Source: Thuidium tamariscinum (lineage: Eukaryota > Streptophyta > Bryopsida > Hypnales > Thuidiaceae). Taken from it: a stretch of 64,000 bases of DNA. The notes under the pieces are model-generated. The model ran no database searches, was not told where the DNA came from, and was given only the letters and a program-made list of their open reading frames with translations. Location: assembly GCA_947034885.2 (NCBI GenBank), contig OX344752.2, positions 8,060,001-8,124,000 of the forward strand, given 5' to 3'. Below are positions 1-10,247 of this stretch, piece by piece; the first letter of the stretch is position 1, and every line of letters begins with the position of its first letter. Both the position numbers and the translations under genes were made by a program.

Positions 1-560
1 AGCTGATTATAAATCATTCCGACCCCCAGTGGCACCTGACGTCGGAATGGGGTATTCAGGGCAAGTGCGGCTGGGTGGTCGGCGCTCTGACCAGCCCTGC
101 CATCCCAAATTCCGTCTCTGGCTGGAGGCCCAGCCCAGCCAGTGTTTGTGGGGAGCCAGCCCCTGCCACTCATTCACGGCTCCCCTAAAAGCGGAGCCTG
201 CCCCGGCAGCCCCGCCCCGCCGGGAAGGGTGCCACTGCCCCCTCATCATTTTCTTATTATTCCTCCCCGTCCTTTCCACTTTCTTCGCCGAGCTGCCCAG
301 CTGCCCCGCTGCCCCGCCCCGTCGGTAATGGCTCCGGCCCTGAAAAGACGGGAGACCTATCGCCAAGGGACTTTGCCAAACATGATCCAACGCGGAACCA
401 AGAAGCCCCTAACTCGTCTCTTTTGGTTGTTGTGCATGTATTTATTGGCATTCAATTGGAAGGAAGTTTGAACGTAACAAAGAACATGGCATTTGGATAT
501 CGTATGTAAAAGTCATGAAGGGTTATACCTTTAATTGTTAAAGGCTTTGTAATCAATTCA
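1..560. other. GC-rich non-coding edge segment
   Basis: This stretch is much richer in G and C than most of the window and holds repeated cytosine-rich blocks with CCCCGCCCCG at about 210-225 and 305-320. It also holds a 9-bp inverted repeat (CATTCCGAC at 15-23 with GTCGGAATG at 41-49). Open frames exist on both strands but overlap each other and show no recognisable domain, as expected for GC-rich DNA with few stop codons. It could be the flank or leader of a gene lying left of the window, or part of a repeat. I cannot assign a function. Confidence 0.4.
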
Positions 561-578
561 CCTAGATAGGTACATATT

Positions 579-997
579 AAGGGTAGTCACACCTTCTTCA
601 CTCGCGACCTGAAATGTGAAAATTGGCGACGTGTTTGCTTCTGCTGGCTTGCTGAATGCCGTTTTTAGAAATCTTGCGAAGCCTTCGCGAGGTCGAATCT
701 TCTGCTCTGGAGGTGGATTTTGGGGCGGTGAAGCCTTCGCGAGTGAAGCTCTATAACTTCCCGGTGCTTGTTTCACCCCGTGTTGCACCCTTGTGTAGCT
801 CCGCTGCTGTGGTGGCGCAAGCTTATTGACTCCATCTTTCTCTACAGGTAAATCGATTAGCTAGCTTTTGAATCTCCTCCCCCGAGGTCCGAAACGGGGT
901 GTCACACCTCCTTCACCCATAGCTCCGTTGGATTGGTTCCTATTTCTTCTCACTTCGCTTGCGAAATCTGCTTGCTGAAGAAGATGTGACTACCCTT
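579..997. mobile_element. 419-bp TIR element (MITE-like)
   Basis: The ends are 22-bp inverted repeats with one mismatch, at 579-600 (beginning AAGGGTAGTCACA) and 976-997. Both ends are flanked by ATT (576-578 and 998-1000), which could be a 3-bp target-site duplication. The interior has no coding frame and is GC-richer than its surroundings, with a repeated GAAGCCTTCGCGAG motif near 677 and 730. This fits a short non-autonomous DNA transposon. The 3-bp duplication would suit a PIF/Harbinger-type element, although those usually target TWA, so the superfamily is uncertain. Confidence 0.65.
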
Positions 998-1000
998 ATT

Positions 1001-2940
1001 GATTTAGGAGATGCATTGAGAGCGATAAAGGTGTTTGACGGTCATATTGGATCATTGGTGCAAATGGTGGTATACACCTTAGGTGCATTTTTCATATCTT
1101 TATAGGTAGATAGTGACAAGAATGATGCTTTTTTAAAACTATATCCATAAATTTGATGGGGTACATTAAAAAAAATGATGAGATCTAACTAGGTGTCATT
1201 CTACCATTAGTCGTTAGGCTCCTCTCAAAATCTTGGAAGGTGTACATTTGTAAATTTCTACAACTTGATAAACTTTTGTGAATTGTGAGTGAAAATGAAC
1301 ACCCAAACCTCATATTGTATTTATTTGAAACTTGTTTGGAATGCAATCTATATGGGATAATGATGTACTATAGGTATTATGAATTTTGTATATATTCCAA
1401 AATCTATATCCATATTTGATGTCTAAATCTATATTTCTTAAATGTATCCATATTCATGTTCTATATCTCTATTATTGGATGGCCAAGATCACTTGTTCAC
1501 CAAACAATCAATGGCTATTCTTTTTTTCTTGGCAACCATCTAATAAATGACCATGGAAGGGGGATGACTTTTTTCTAAAAGAATTCAATGGCTATGGCTT
1601 TTTTTCTATGGAGGTAGAGGGATGACATGCATCTTTTTAGGAGATAGTTATTTTGCAAGTCATCAATTGGTCACTTTGAAGTTAGTGTAATGTTAAAGGG
1701 CCAAAACAACAATAATATTTCATAAAAATATCAAATTTTAGAAAGGTATATTTCAATGTAGAAAACTAATGAAATTTGACCAAATAGAGAAATGAAATGT
1801 CTTCTAAGGGATAATTTGGATGGAAAGTTTTGCCATGTTGTTGATCAATTTTTTTTGGAGTTATATTTTTACTCAAAAGTGAAGAATTTTTTTGGAGTTG
1901 AGATATGTAATGATATATTTCTACAATCATGATGAATGAAATCATTTATTAATGAAATCATTTAGATGCTTCAAACTCTTTGGATGAATGTACACAATGA
2001 TAGGCAAATAATTAAAGTTTCAACGATATTTTGCATCTTACATCCATCTAATTAGCTCCATCACCCCAATGGAAACTCACTTTCTACATTGCCCAACATA
2101 ATGTCAAGACATCCATTACCAATTAGGACTCCATTAGCAATTTGCCAAAAACTAGTTCATGTTTCGTGCCTTGGGAATTTTGTGACTAGGAGGATGTGAT
2201 TGGTAATTGATTTAGTTACGATACTAAGTTGATCACAATTCAATCAATGTTGTTTTGAATTTTGGGAAGTTTATATATTCATTTAAGGGATTATAGTACT
2301 TTTGTGTTCAAAATTTTGTATGAATTTAGAAAGAAATCAATTCAAAGTCTAATTCTAGACATTCTATTATAAACCTATTTTCTTACATAAAAAAAATTCA
2401 TGTAAAAAATAACACCCCTACATATAGTTGTAAATGCTAAATATGTGATTGGTTATAGGACAATCAATATTAATTAGAAACAAGCATCAATACTCTTTTT
2501 TGGAAACAAATGAAACGAAATTCCGTTGCAACAAAATACTCTATACTTTTACAACTTTTTTTTTTTTTTGTGATTTGTCGTCATTTTGCACCAGAATGAT
2601 GAGCTATGCACTCAAACCCATAGAAAATAAAATTTCAGATGAGATTGCCCAAAACTTCAAATTAAAAAAATCTTGGATGAAATCACAAAATTGAGGATGA
2701 ATATAGAATTATGGATATGTGGTATGTGTTGTTTTCTATCCAATATGTGGATGAATGTTGAAATTAGGAGCTCCAGAGCAACATTTAATACTGCCACTTT
2801 CGCTCTTCATAAGAAATGAAAAAAAACACCTGCTCTACAATACTGACAACACTGCCTCACATTTTGAGTCAAATAACTACTTAAACCTAAACAGAGTGTA
2901 ATTAGTGCAAACTGAGTGTAATTAGTGTAGTTAGTGTAAT
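1001..2940. repeat. AT-rich spacer with decayed repeat fragments
   Basis: No gene is visible. The region is AT-rich. The part from about 2590 to 2840 resembles the interior and right end of the nested hAT-like element at 59907-60171: both share GGATGAATGTTG, then a GGAGC motif, then a run of A's before the end. That suggests a degraded second copy. Around 1380-1480 there are loosely repeated ATCTATAT/TATCCATA words. Nothing else is recognised. Confidence 0.4.
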
Positions 2941-4859
2941 TAACTTCTGTCGGTGCAAGAATTGCAAAGCCTCGTCCCTTTGGGACCAGAGCCGGAAGCC
3001 CCCCCACCTCAGTGCAACAAGTTTGTATACCGCACTGCCCGATTGCCCGACGAGACCCAAACTTTCCGTCGGCCTTGCACCAGTCCGTCCGTCCGTCTCT
3101 TCCCCTTCTTCTCTTTTCTCGCCCGCCTCCCTCCACTGCCTTCCCTTTCTTCCGCTTCGTCGTCGCCGTTCCCCGCTCCAGTTTGTCCTTCTCGCTCTTG
3201 CCATCATCGAATCTGCCACTCGAGCTCCGATCGGATCCAGAGACTTGGCTCTGCCGGCTCGCGCTTGGTCCATTCCTCTTGGTCCTGCACCATGTGACTG
3301 CGCCAGTCACCCGTAGGCTCAAATCTAGACAGACACGTAACGTAGAGTACTGTCCGACCTAGCCTGGTCCGTTACGTTGCCTGTTTTCCCTTGTCAACTT
3401 TTATTCCCTGGGAAGGTGTCGGGCGAAGGTAAGGATCGCTCACTCGCGGAGAGATCACCCAACTGTGGTGTGTAATTTGTAGACTGGGATCGAGATTTGG
3501 CCGGGTGCTGGCAACCATTGGGGTTCACAGTACGTCTTGCATTTGGTCTTGTTGGTGGTTTTCGATCTCCACTGGCTGGGGGCTGTCGATTGTTGGGCTT
3601 CACACTTCACAGGCTTGGGTTTTCAATTCTTGCAACTTTGATTCTCTAGGAAGCTGTCTTAGTCCTCACTCAATCGCGGAGGGATCCGCACTGTGGTTTG
3701 GTGGGCGATTTTCTGGACTGGTATCGAGATTTGAGTGTTTTCGATCATTGGGGTTTAGTCTTGGTTTCCAGTTCTGGGGCGGTGGTGTTAGCGGGCTGTG
3801 TAATTTGAACTGGAAGACGATATCAAGGTTTACGTCGGAGCGGCAGAGACACGTGCATCCGTTTTCTTCACGGGTTAGATCGATAGTCTCGTGAAGGGTT
3901 ATGTCCGTTACAGGAATTATCAAACCAAAAGGTCGCAACTGAACTTGGACTGAGAGGAATCTGAGTACTACTGTAGTATCGAGAGCTCGTCGTGTTTGAA
4001 GGAGCGCATGCCGTCTGTATTAAGAGCATTCAATTCCTGCCAGAGGTGCAAGTTTCCTTAGTGTGACGAAGAAGAAGAAGAAGCAGGTCGCCGGGGATAC
4101 TGCGGTGTGGTAGTGAAGCTTCCCGCAATTCGATGAAGGGTAGATCTGCAGGCGTGGACTGAGTTTCATTTCATCGCTATTGTAATCACGGTTGTGATCC
4201 TCGCGTGTGCATTGCGAAGCGTCCATGATTCCTTGGTACAAATCCGGTATGAAAGTCGTCAACGACTGAAGTGATATACTCTCGTGTTGGAGTCGAGAGT
4301 TTGTTGTGAGCTAGATCTCGTATCGTTGGCTTGGGTGTGTCCAAATTGGCAAGCTGATCGATCCAGCCTCGTTGCGACTTGCGAGGTGCTGGTGTTCCCG
4401 TGGTGCCAGCATATGGTACATTACAGCAGTAGTCATGGTCCTTGTGTCGACGTCGTGCTGTTCACCGCCTTCCTCCAGAGATTGTTGACTGTGGAGTCTT
4501 CTGAGGAGATTGCTGTGAAGGAAATCACAATAGCACCCAATAGCCAGCCTGTTTCGGTGATGCACTTCGGTGAGGTCATTTCTTAGATCCGGCCTTCTTT
4601 CTCTTTCCAGATCATCACAACCTTTGTTGCAGTCACGGGTGCCAATGATCCCTTTCTCCATTGGATAGGTTCTGGACAGTAGTCCACCTTAGATTAGTTT
4701 TTTTCCTGGCACAAGATGAATTGCCAACTGAAGAAATATTTTTTCTTTGGAAGGAAGTAATTACCTCCCCTAGTGCTAGCTGCCCCTTTCGCAAGAGAAT
4801 TTCCAGCACACAGCTAGATCGAAGAAGAACCATCATTCGCGCTGAGTTCTAACTTGGCA
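2941..4859 (+). promoter_or_regulatory. Promoter and long 5' leader region of the MYB-CC gene
   Basis: GC content and complexity rise sharply here compared with the AT-rich spacer on the left, and the region runs up to the start codon at 4860. A strong pyrimidine tract lies at about 3085-3200 (CCGTCCGTCCGTC followed by TTC/TCC runs), a common feature near plant transcription starts. The remainder contains several ATGs and short open frames but no long coding frame, so it is probably promoter plus a long 5' untranslated leader, possibly spliced. The exact transcription start cannot be placed from sequence alone. Confidence 0.5.
3395..3780. repeat. Diverged tandem duplication, period about 238 bp
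   Basis: A block beginning CAACTTT..ATTC..CT..GGAAG at 3395-3420 recurs at 3633-3658. Several later landmarks also recur in the same order: a CTCACT...TCGCGGAG motif (about 3438 and 3667), CACTGTGG/CAACTGTGG, GACTGG.ATCGAGATTTG (about 3482 and 3717) and CATTGGGGTT (3516 and 3746). The offset drifts from 238 to 230 bp, so the copies differ by small indels. The duplication lies wholly in the leader/promoter of the MYB-CC gene. Confidence 0.75.
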
Positions 4860-7800
4860 ATGTATCAAATGAAGAAGTACACCAGCCCTGGATTGATCCC
4901 GCACAGACCGCAGATCATGTCCTACCAAGACAGATCCTCCATGTATGGCGCCCACGTCATGGCTGGCGATTTCAGCCCCACGGATCCGAAGCCACGGCTT
5001 CGATGGACTGCGGAGCTTCATGAGCGCTTCGTAGACGCCGTGAACCAACTCGGTGGTGCCGACAGTAAGTGCCAACTCCGATCCTTCCTCCACGCTTGAA
5101 ATTCCATCAATCAACAAGTGGACTAAAGTCTCCTCTTTGAGTATGCTATGATTGAAGTTTGATGTGGAGCACTTGTACTAAAGCTGCGCACCTGCATTAT
5201 GGGGATGGACAAATCGTCCATGATTCAATAATATTCGTTTCGAAAAAGGGATGTGATGTATGCATGAGGGAATCTTACACACCAATGAGTGAAAGAATAC
5301 TTCGCAGGGCCAGTGCTTAGAATTCTAATCTCATGACGTGTCAATTGAACGTCGAGTCAATTAGAGTTGGATTTACGTCCACCCAGTCTTGTCACTTACA
5401 GTCCGTAGCAGGCCTAGTTCTTATTAAGTGTACGTGGTAACGAAAAAGCACTAGAGACACCAATGGCCTTTTCAGTAATGTAATGTATGTGTGCCCTGAA
5501 GTTGTGTACACAATGTTTTAGTTGAGACAGTGTCTGTCTAGGTCACACATGTAGCCTGTCAGTGGCACTTTGCATACATTTTAGTGTGTACTTCAGCTTG
5601 CTGTACACGTTCTTTCGTATTGTTTTTGTTTTTTCCTTAGAATGTTAAATTTTATTCTTGTGTAGAGGCAACACCCAAGTCCGTGATGCGAATGATGGGC
5701 GTGAAGGGCCTCACCCTTTACCATTTGAAAAGCCATCTGCAGGTTAGATCTCTGCCATGTACTACGTACTCACATCAGTGCTTTTGGATAACCGGTAGCT
5801 GAAATGAGAATCTCACACTGCTTCCTGGTTTCGACGGTACGAGCTTTGTCTAAATTGTGGGCACTGGAATCATTTGTCTTCGACTTGCAGAAGTTCAGAC
5901 TTGGGAAGCAGCTGCAGAAAGACCCGCATGAAGCAAACAACGACGGTAATTCATGAATCAAATCCTTTAATCTACAAATTTTGTGGAAAGTATACTGATG
6001 GCAGCTCTCATTTTAACTTTTCTTATACATTACTTCTTATTGAAAGTTTTTGAGTTTTTTCAGGGTCTCCACGCCTGAAGGGAACAGGCCATGGTGCATC
6101 TGACAGTAAACTTGCGGTCACGCAAACCCCCCAAGAGTACGTTCACAAAACCGCTTCAAATCTTCTGTAGTAATGTTGGTAATTAGCAAGATCCATTTGC
6201 CTGCGATGACAATAGGGTTCGCCTTTCTACGGGTTTAAATGACGTGAGGTTTCACAGAAGTCCAAAGGGAAGAATTTTTGAGTTATAAAACCACAGAAAA
6301 CTTCATCTTTAAATTTAATTCCTATTTCCATTCCCTGATGTGCGCATGTGGAATGGGCTATTCTCGTATGAGATGGGAACCTCAATTTCGTTAAATTGGC
6401 GGTGTTCCAAAAGTTTGGCACGTTTCAGGATCTGCTGCCTTGCAACATAGATAAGTAAATACCTGTCCTAGTTAGTTTGTGGCCTGAAATTTGACCTTCG
6501 TGAATGGTATATGTCACAATTTTTGGCAGCTGAATCATGCCAATGCATTGAAAAGCTAGCCCGAGGGGCTGGCTGTGACGTGTGACGACGTTTTAATGTT
6601 CCATAACCCTACAGAGGAATTTGACAGTTGTGCCAAACTTGTATCCCTATCTGCAGCAGCAGCCTGCCGAGCAGCGAAGCCAGACAACTTCAACTGGAAG
6701 TGCAGCAACGGCTGCAAGAGCAGCTGGAGGTGCAGCGTCACCTGCAGCTGCGGATCGAGGCGCAGGGGAAGTACTTGCAGTCGATTCTGGAGAAGGCAAA
6801 GGAGACCCTGGCGGATCACACCTCCGCCTCGCCCGTGCTCAAAGCCGCGCACGAGGAGCTCACGGAGCTCGCCACCAAGGTCATCTGCGAGCCTCTGCCC
6901 GGTCTGCCCTCTTTCGAGTCACTCAACTTGCCAGGCTTGAACCCTCCTGAGCTATTACACAACAGCAGCAACAACATCAACAACAATAACAGCAATAACA
7001 ACAACCACCACCTCCCCCCGGGGGGGCCACCCGACGTCGCGGGGGTTCCAGCTATGGCAAACCACAACATGGTCCAGCAGCAGCCCATCAGTGAGTCTCA
7101 GAAAAACTTCCTCACCAATCTCACGGCCCAACCCATCGCGGAGCAACACAACAATGTCGGCGAATTCGCAGGTATGGAAAAAACAGAAACCCTAAACTCT
7201 TCATAAACTTGTTAATATTCGCTAAGATCAATTCCATCACTGCACCCTTCGTTCCATTCAATGGTGCAATCGGATTTTAATGCGAAGTGATATTGAAAGA
7301 AGAGTATCCTCGCGAGGTGTTTCTCCGCTAAATTTGATCGTAATCGAAGAAAAATTGCGTCTGAATTCCCGCAATAGTAGCGTACAAATGTCACCGGGGA
7401 TTTTCTTCTGATGGTACATTAGGTTGTAGCTTTATAGGTTCGGAGGTGTTTTCGATCTATTGTTTGAGTTGGTGGAATCACTACAGTACAACACATGCGA
7501 CGATTAGTTTGTAGTGCAACTAGAATTTATTAGGTGAGAAGAATGCTCTAACCAAAATTCTTGTAAAATTAAGTTACTCATAGGGGATAGCTGGTGATGG
7601 TTGAGCTTGTTGGCCTTGAGGATCTTTGGTTCAATTCCTCTTGGTGTCCATTGCCCAAGCTCGATCGCCTGGGAAACAAATCAAAGCTTCTGCCTTTGAT
7701 GAGGTGGGGTCAATCTTATTAAATATCCCTGCCGCGTGGTTGTGGCAGCCAGTTGCACGTACCAGTAATTAAGTTGTCGGAATTGAAGTAACTTGCATTA

Positions 7801-8420
7801 AGTTAACCAACAGTAAATAGCACTAAATTAATAGAGTGAAGAGTAACTAGTGCAGCTAGCTAGCTATCTAGGCCTGGGCCGAGGGCGATCAATGCATTGA
7901 ATTGCAGCTGCGGTGTTTGCATGAGGCCTGGTGGCCATGAGCTCACTGCCGTCCTTGCAGGGTTCCGGCCATCGAGTACGTAACTACTGCTGCATGTGAC
8001 GTATGGCTGCCTGCAAGAGTGATCGAATGCAACGAAGGGCCGGGGAAGCCTGCACACGTTAATCCATCCAACAATGTACGTACGTATCAATGCTAGCTGG
8101 TGGCTGCAGTGGCTTAATTCTAGTCTGGCATGGGGTGGCATTGGGGGATTACAGAAGGAGGCGCGGGCAACAGCGGACGACGGTCCCCTCACGGAACCTT
8201 CGCACGTCTGGAAAACGGCGCCATGTCGACCTCCGCGTTTGAGAGGCCTGCACCTCGCCGCCATGATCTTGCCAACGAAGATGGCGCCGCGGGGAGTCTC
8301 ATGGCCGACCTCGATTCCAGTGGACACAACTCGTTCCGTGCTGCTGGCGATGGATCCTCGCTCCTGTCGCGCTCGGGGGGGCGACTGGACCTCAATGCAT
8401 TTGGATGGGATCGAAACTAA
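4860..8420 (+). CDS. MYB-CC (GARP, PHR1-like) transcription factor
   Basis: Six exons join in frame: 4860-5064, 5666-5742, 5891-5945, 6064-6136, 6657-7171 and 8155-8420. All introns are GT-AG and the total is 1191 nt, or 396 residues. The start is ATG 4860; the protein begins MYQMKKY, as in other MYB-CC proteins. Residues about 43-99 form the GARP/MYB-like DNA-binding domain (RWTAELHERFVDAVNQLGG, then GLTLYHLKSHLQKFRL). Residues about 146-185 form the LHEQLE-type coiled coil (QLEVQRHLQLRIEAQGKYLQ). An Asn-rich tract follows at about 239-255, and the C-terminus ends LDLNAFGWDRN, a motif shared by relatives. Family members are nuclear, bind P1BS-type sites as dimers and often act in phosphate-starvation signalling; the target here is inferred only. 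Family assignment is firm, the orthologue is not. Intron 4 ends in a triple NAG acceptor. Confidence 0.95.
6654..6662 (+). other. Triple NAG splice acceptor of intron 4
   Basis: Intron 4 of the MYB-CC gene ends at CAGCAGCAG, after a pyrimidine-containing stretch that starts near 6628. Exon 4 leaves a GA dinucleotide, and splicing at any of the three AGs (exon starting 6657, 6660 or 6663) keeps the frame and makes the joined codon GAC. The three options therefore differ only by zero, one or two serine codons just before the coiled coil. The first AG is assumed in the gene model. A more upstream AG at 6627 would give the wrong phase. Confidence 0.7.
6961..7009 (+). repeat. CAA/AAC trinucleotide tract coding poly-Asn
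   Basis: Imperfect CAG/CAA/AAC/AAT triplets lie inside exon 5 of the MYB-CC gene and encode an asparagine-rich stretch with a few Ser, Ile and His residues. Such tracts are length-variable and usually disordered. A G/C run (7014-7027) follows and encodes Pro-Pro-Gly-Gly-Pro-Pro. Confidence 0.8.
7585..7735 (+). mobile_element. Possible tRNA-derived SINE fragment in intron 5
   Basis: The sequence TAGCTGGTGATGG at 7588-7600 resembles a polymerase III box A, and GGTTCAATTCC at 7628-7638 fits a box B. The spacing of about 40 bp is compatible with a tRNA-like head. The intervening GAGCTTGTTGGCC text also looks tRNA-related. The stems do not pair well enough for a functional tRNA. There is no visible poly-A tail or target duplication, so this is a tentative call. 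Confidence 0.35.
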
Positions 8421-9215
8421 GTTAATGGATGCACGCAACTGGCTTCAAGTCTGAGTGTCTGCACTGGCTCCGTAACTTCTGTCTGGGCATGCACACTTGT
8501 TCTGCAACTCCTGTCTGTGCATGCACTGGTTTCTGCAACTTCTGCGTGAATGTGTATTAGCTCTGTAACCCCTGTCTGCATTAGCTAGTTCCGTCGTCGT
8601 CTCCATCGATCTTATCGCCGCTTTCTAGTTCCATCTCCCTTGCTGTTGCTTCTGTACATGTAAACTACAGAATTAATAAGTCGTACTAGGTTTGTGTACC
8701 TTAGTAGATTTGGTTGTTTGGGGCTTTCTACTCTTTTTTGTACTGTATTCGACTGGGCATAACCTAGCTTACGGAGACGGACCTGAAGCTGGTTTGATAG
8801 GCATTTAATTAGAATTTCCAGTACCGTAACAGTTGTGGACGCAAGTGGCTTGTTTTGATGGGCTGTTGTTTTTATCAACTTGTGGGGTTCTTTTCTGGCG
8901 CTGTAAATTCATGTGTGACCGTAACTGAAGTGAGCAGTAACTCGCTGTGTTCCAGTTCTTCTGAATCATCGAATGATATTTTGGAGTGGCTGAATTTGTC
9001 AGGAGGTGTCAGAAGCGACAGAAGTCTTAGGAAATGGTGATCATTGGTCCAATTATGACTTATTTGATATCTTATTTATCTATTTGCCATTGGATCGTTT
9101 TGTCGGAGGAAGAGAGGAATTGTGGAATGTGAAATAAGTTATTATGTAATCTCATGGCATGCGGATATTTGTTGCATCAAAGTTCGTCAACTGGCTTGAA
9201 AAGCAATAAATATTT
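8421..9215 (+). other. Probable 3' UTR of the MYB-CC gene
   Basis: Non-coding sequence of intermediate base composition follows the stop codon (TAA 8418-8420). A candidate polyadenylation signal AATAAA lies at 9205-9210. Short frames are present on both strands but show no domain. The 3' end is an estimate; no cleavage site can be read directly. Confidence 0.45.
8468..8584 (+). repeat. Four imperfect tandem repeats of about 31 bp
   Basis: Units start near 8468, 8499, 8529 and 8561, and the last is truncated to about 24 bp. Each carries a CTGYAAC core followed by TCTGTCTG or a variant and a GCATGCAC- or GCATTAG-like end. The array begins about 50 bp after the MYB-CC stop codon and so is probably transcribed in the 3' UTR. 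Confidence 0.7.
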
Positions 9216-9717
9216 GGATGGATGAAACGTGTATAGTTTCTAAAGTGTGTGTGACAGCTGTGAGATAAGAACAACTTGATTCTGTGTGGATGGATAGAAT
9301 ACGATGCTGATTCCACCGCCGATGCTGATTCCCAACAATCTCAACCGACTTTAGGATTTGAAAATGTCCAACTCGCCCTTGCAGCACACTCGCTATAGTA
9401 TTTGGAAAGGGACGGTGACCTTTAAAAACTAAAAGGAAGTTCTTCTGGCAATGAAATTCCGTTTCATTTATTTTTAAAAAAACTAAAAAAAAACTAAAAG
9501 GAAAACAAAGGAGCAATCAATCCGGCTCAGGCGGAATGTTCAGCCTAGGTGGTAGTCTAAGAGAGCACACGTGCAGGACAGTATTGAAATAGGGTCAAAC
9601 TTTATCACCCAAATTGGTGAAAAATATTGCATCTATCATGTACTCCGATGGCAAATTTAATTGAAATGGCAAAATTTCATTACTTTGACACTATTTTCAG
9701 ATCAGACTGTGTAATTT

Positions 9718-9890
9718 GAAATCTAAATCAGTCATAGATTTTTTAAACCTAACTTGTCATAGATGTCTAAAATCTACACTAGTCTAAGATATTTTAAACT
9801 ATGCAAATTGTAATCTAAATTCACCATACATTTTTGAAATCTATGTGAGTCTTAGATGTTTGAAAATCTATACCAATCCTAAATGTTAGT
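9718..9890. repeat. Degenerate minisatellite, unit about 26 bp
   Basis: About seven units of AAATCTA..(8 bp)..TCATAGATNTTT type follow each other, with unit length near 26-27 bp and much drift between copies. The array lies in AT-rich DNA downstream of the MYB-CC gene. Confidence 0.6.
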
Positions 9891-10247
9891 TTTCAATTCT
9901 TACTCCATAGTCTCAAAAATGGCATATGAAATATTTCCATTTTAATAAAACTTACCATTCTGTAAAACAAAAACAAATATGAAGAAACTTGCTTTGCCAT
10001 GGTTTTTCCCTTGGTTCGATGTATTGTATCCTTTATCAATGGAAATTGTCCATTTGTTTCAAAAACAAGAAAATAAGAAAATGAGTTAGAATATCACAAT
10101 GTATTCAACTAAACTACTGTAGTGCGCCTTGTGCCATTGCTACAACCAAAATCACAGTAAACCTTATTTTCTAGATTTTTCAATTCATAAAATGTTTTAT
10201 ATTTACTAACTTTCATACTGTAGGCTCAAATGTCATAAAACAAAGCC

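Noticed and set aside
2807..3322. 171-residue open frame on the minus strand
   Set aside because: Overlaps the pyrimidine-rich leader of the MYB-CC gene. Its Arg/Lys/Gly-rich translation is what a CT tract gives on the opposite strand, and three plus-strand frames overlap it.
7588..7650. tRNA gene
   Set aside because: Box A- and box B-like words are present, but acceptor, anticodon and T stems do not pair, so it was kept only as a possible SINE remnant.
7860..8438. 192-residue minus frame
   Set aside because: Antisense to the last MYB-CC exon and intron 5, with no domain. The sense exon ends in a conserved MYB-CC C-terminal motif.
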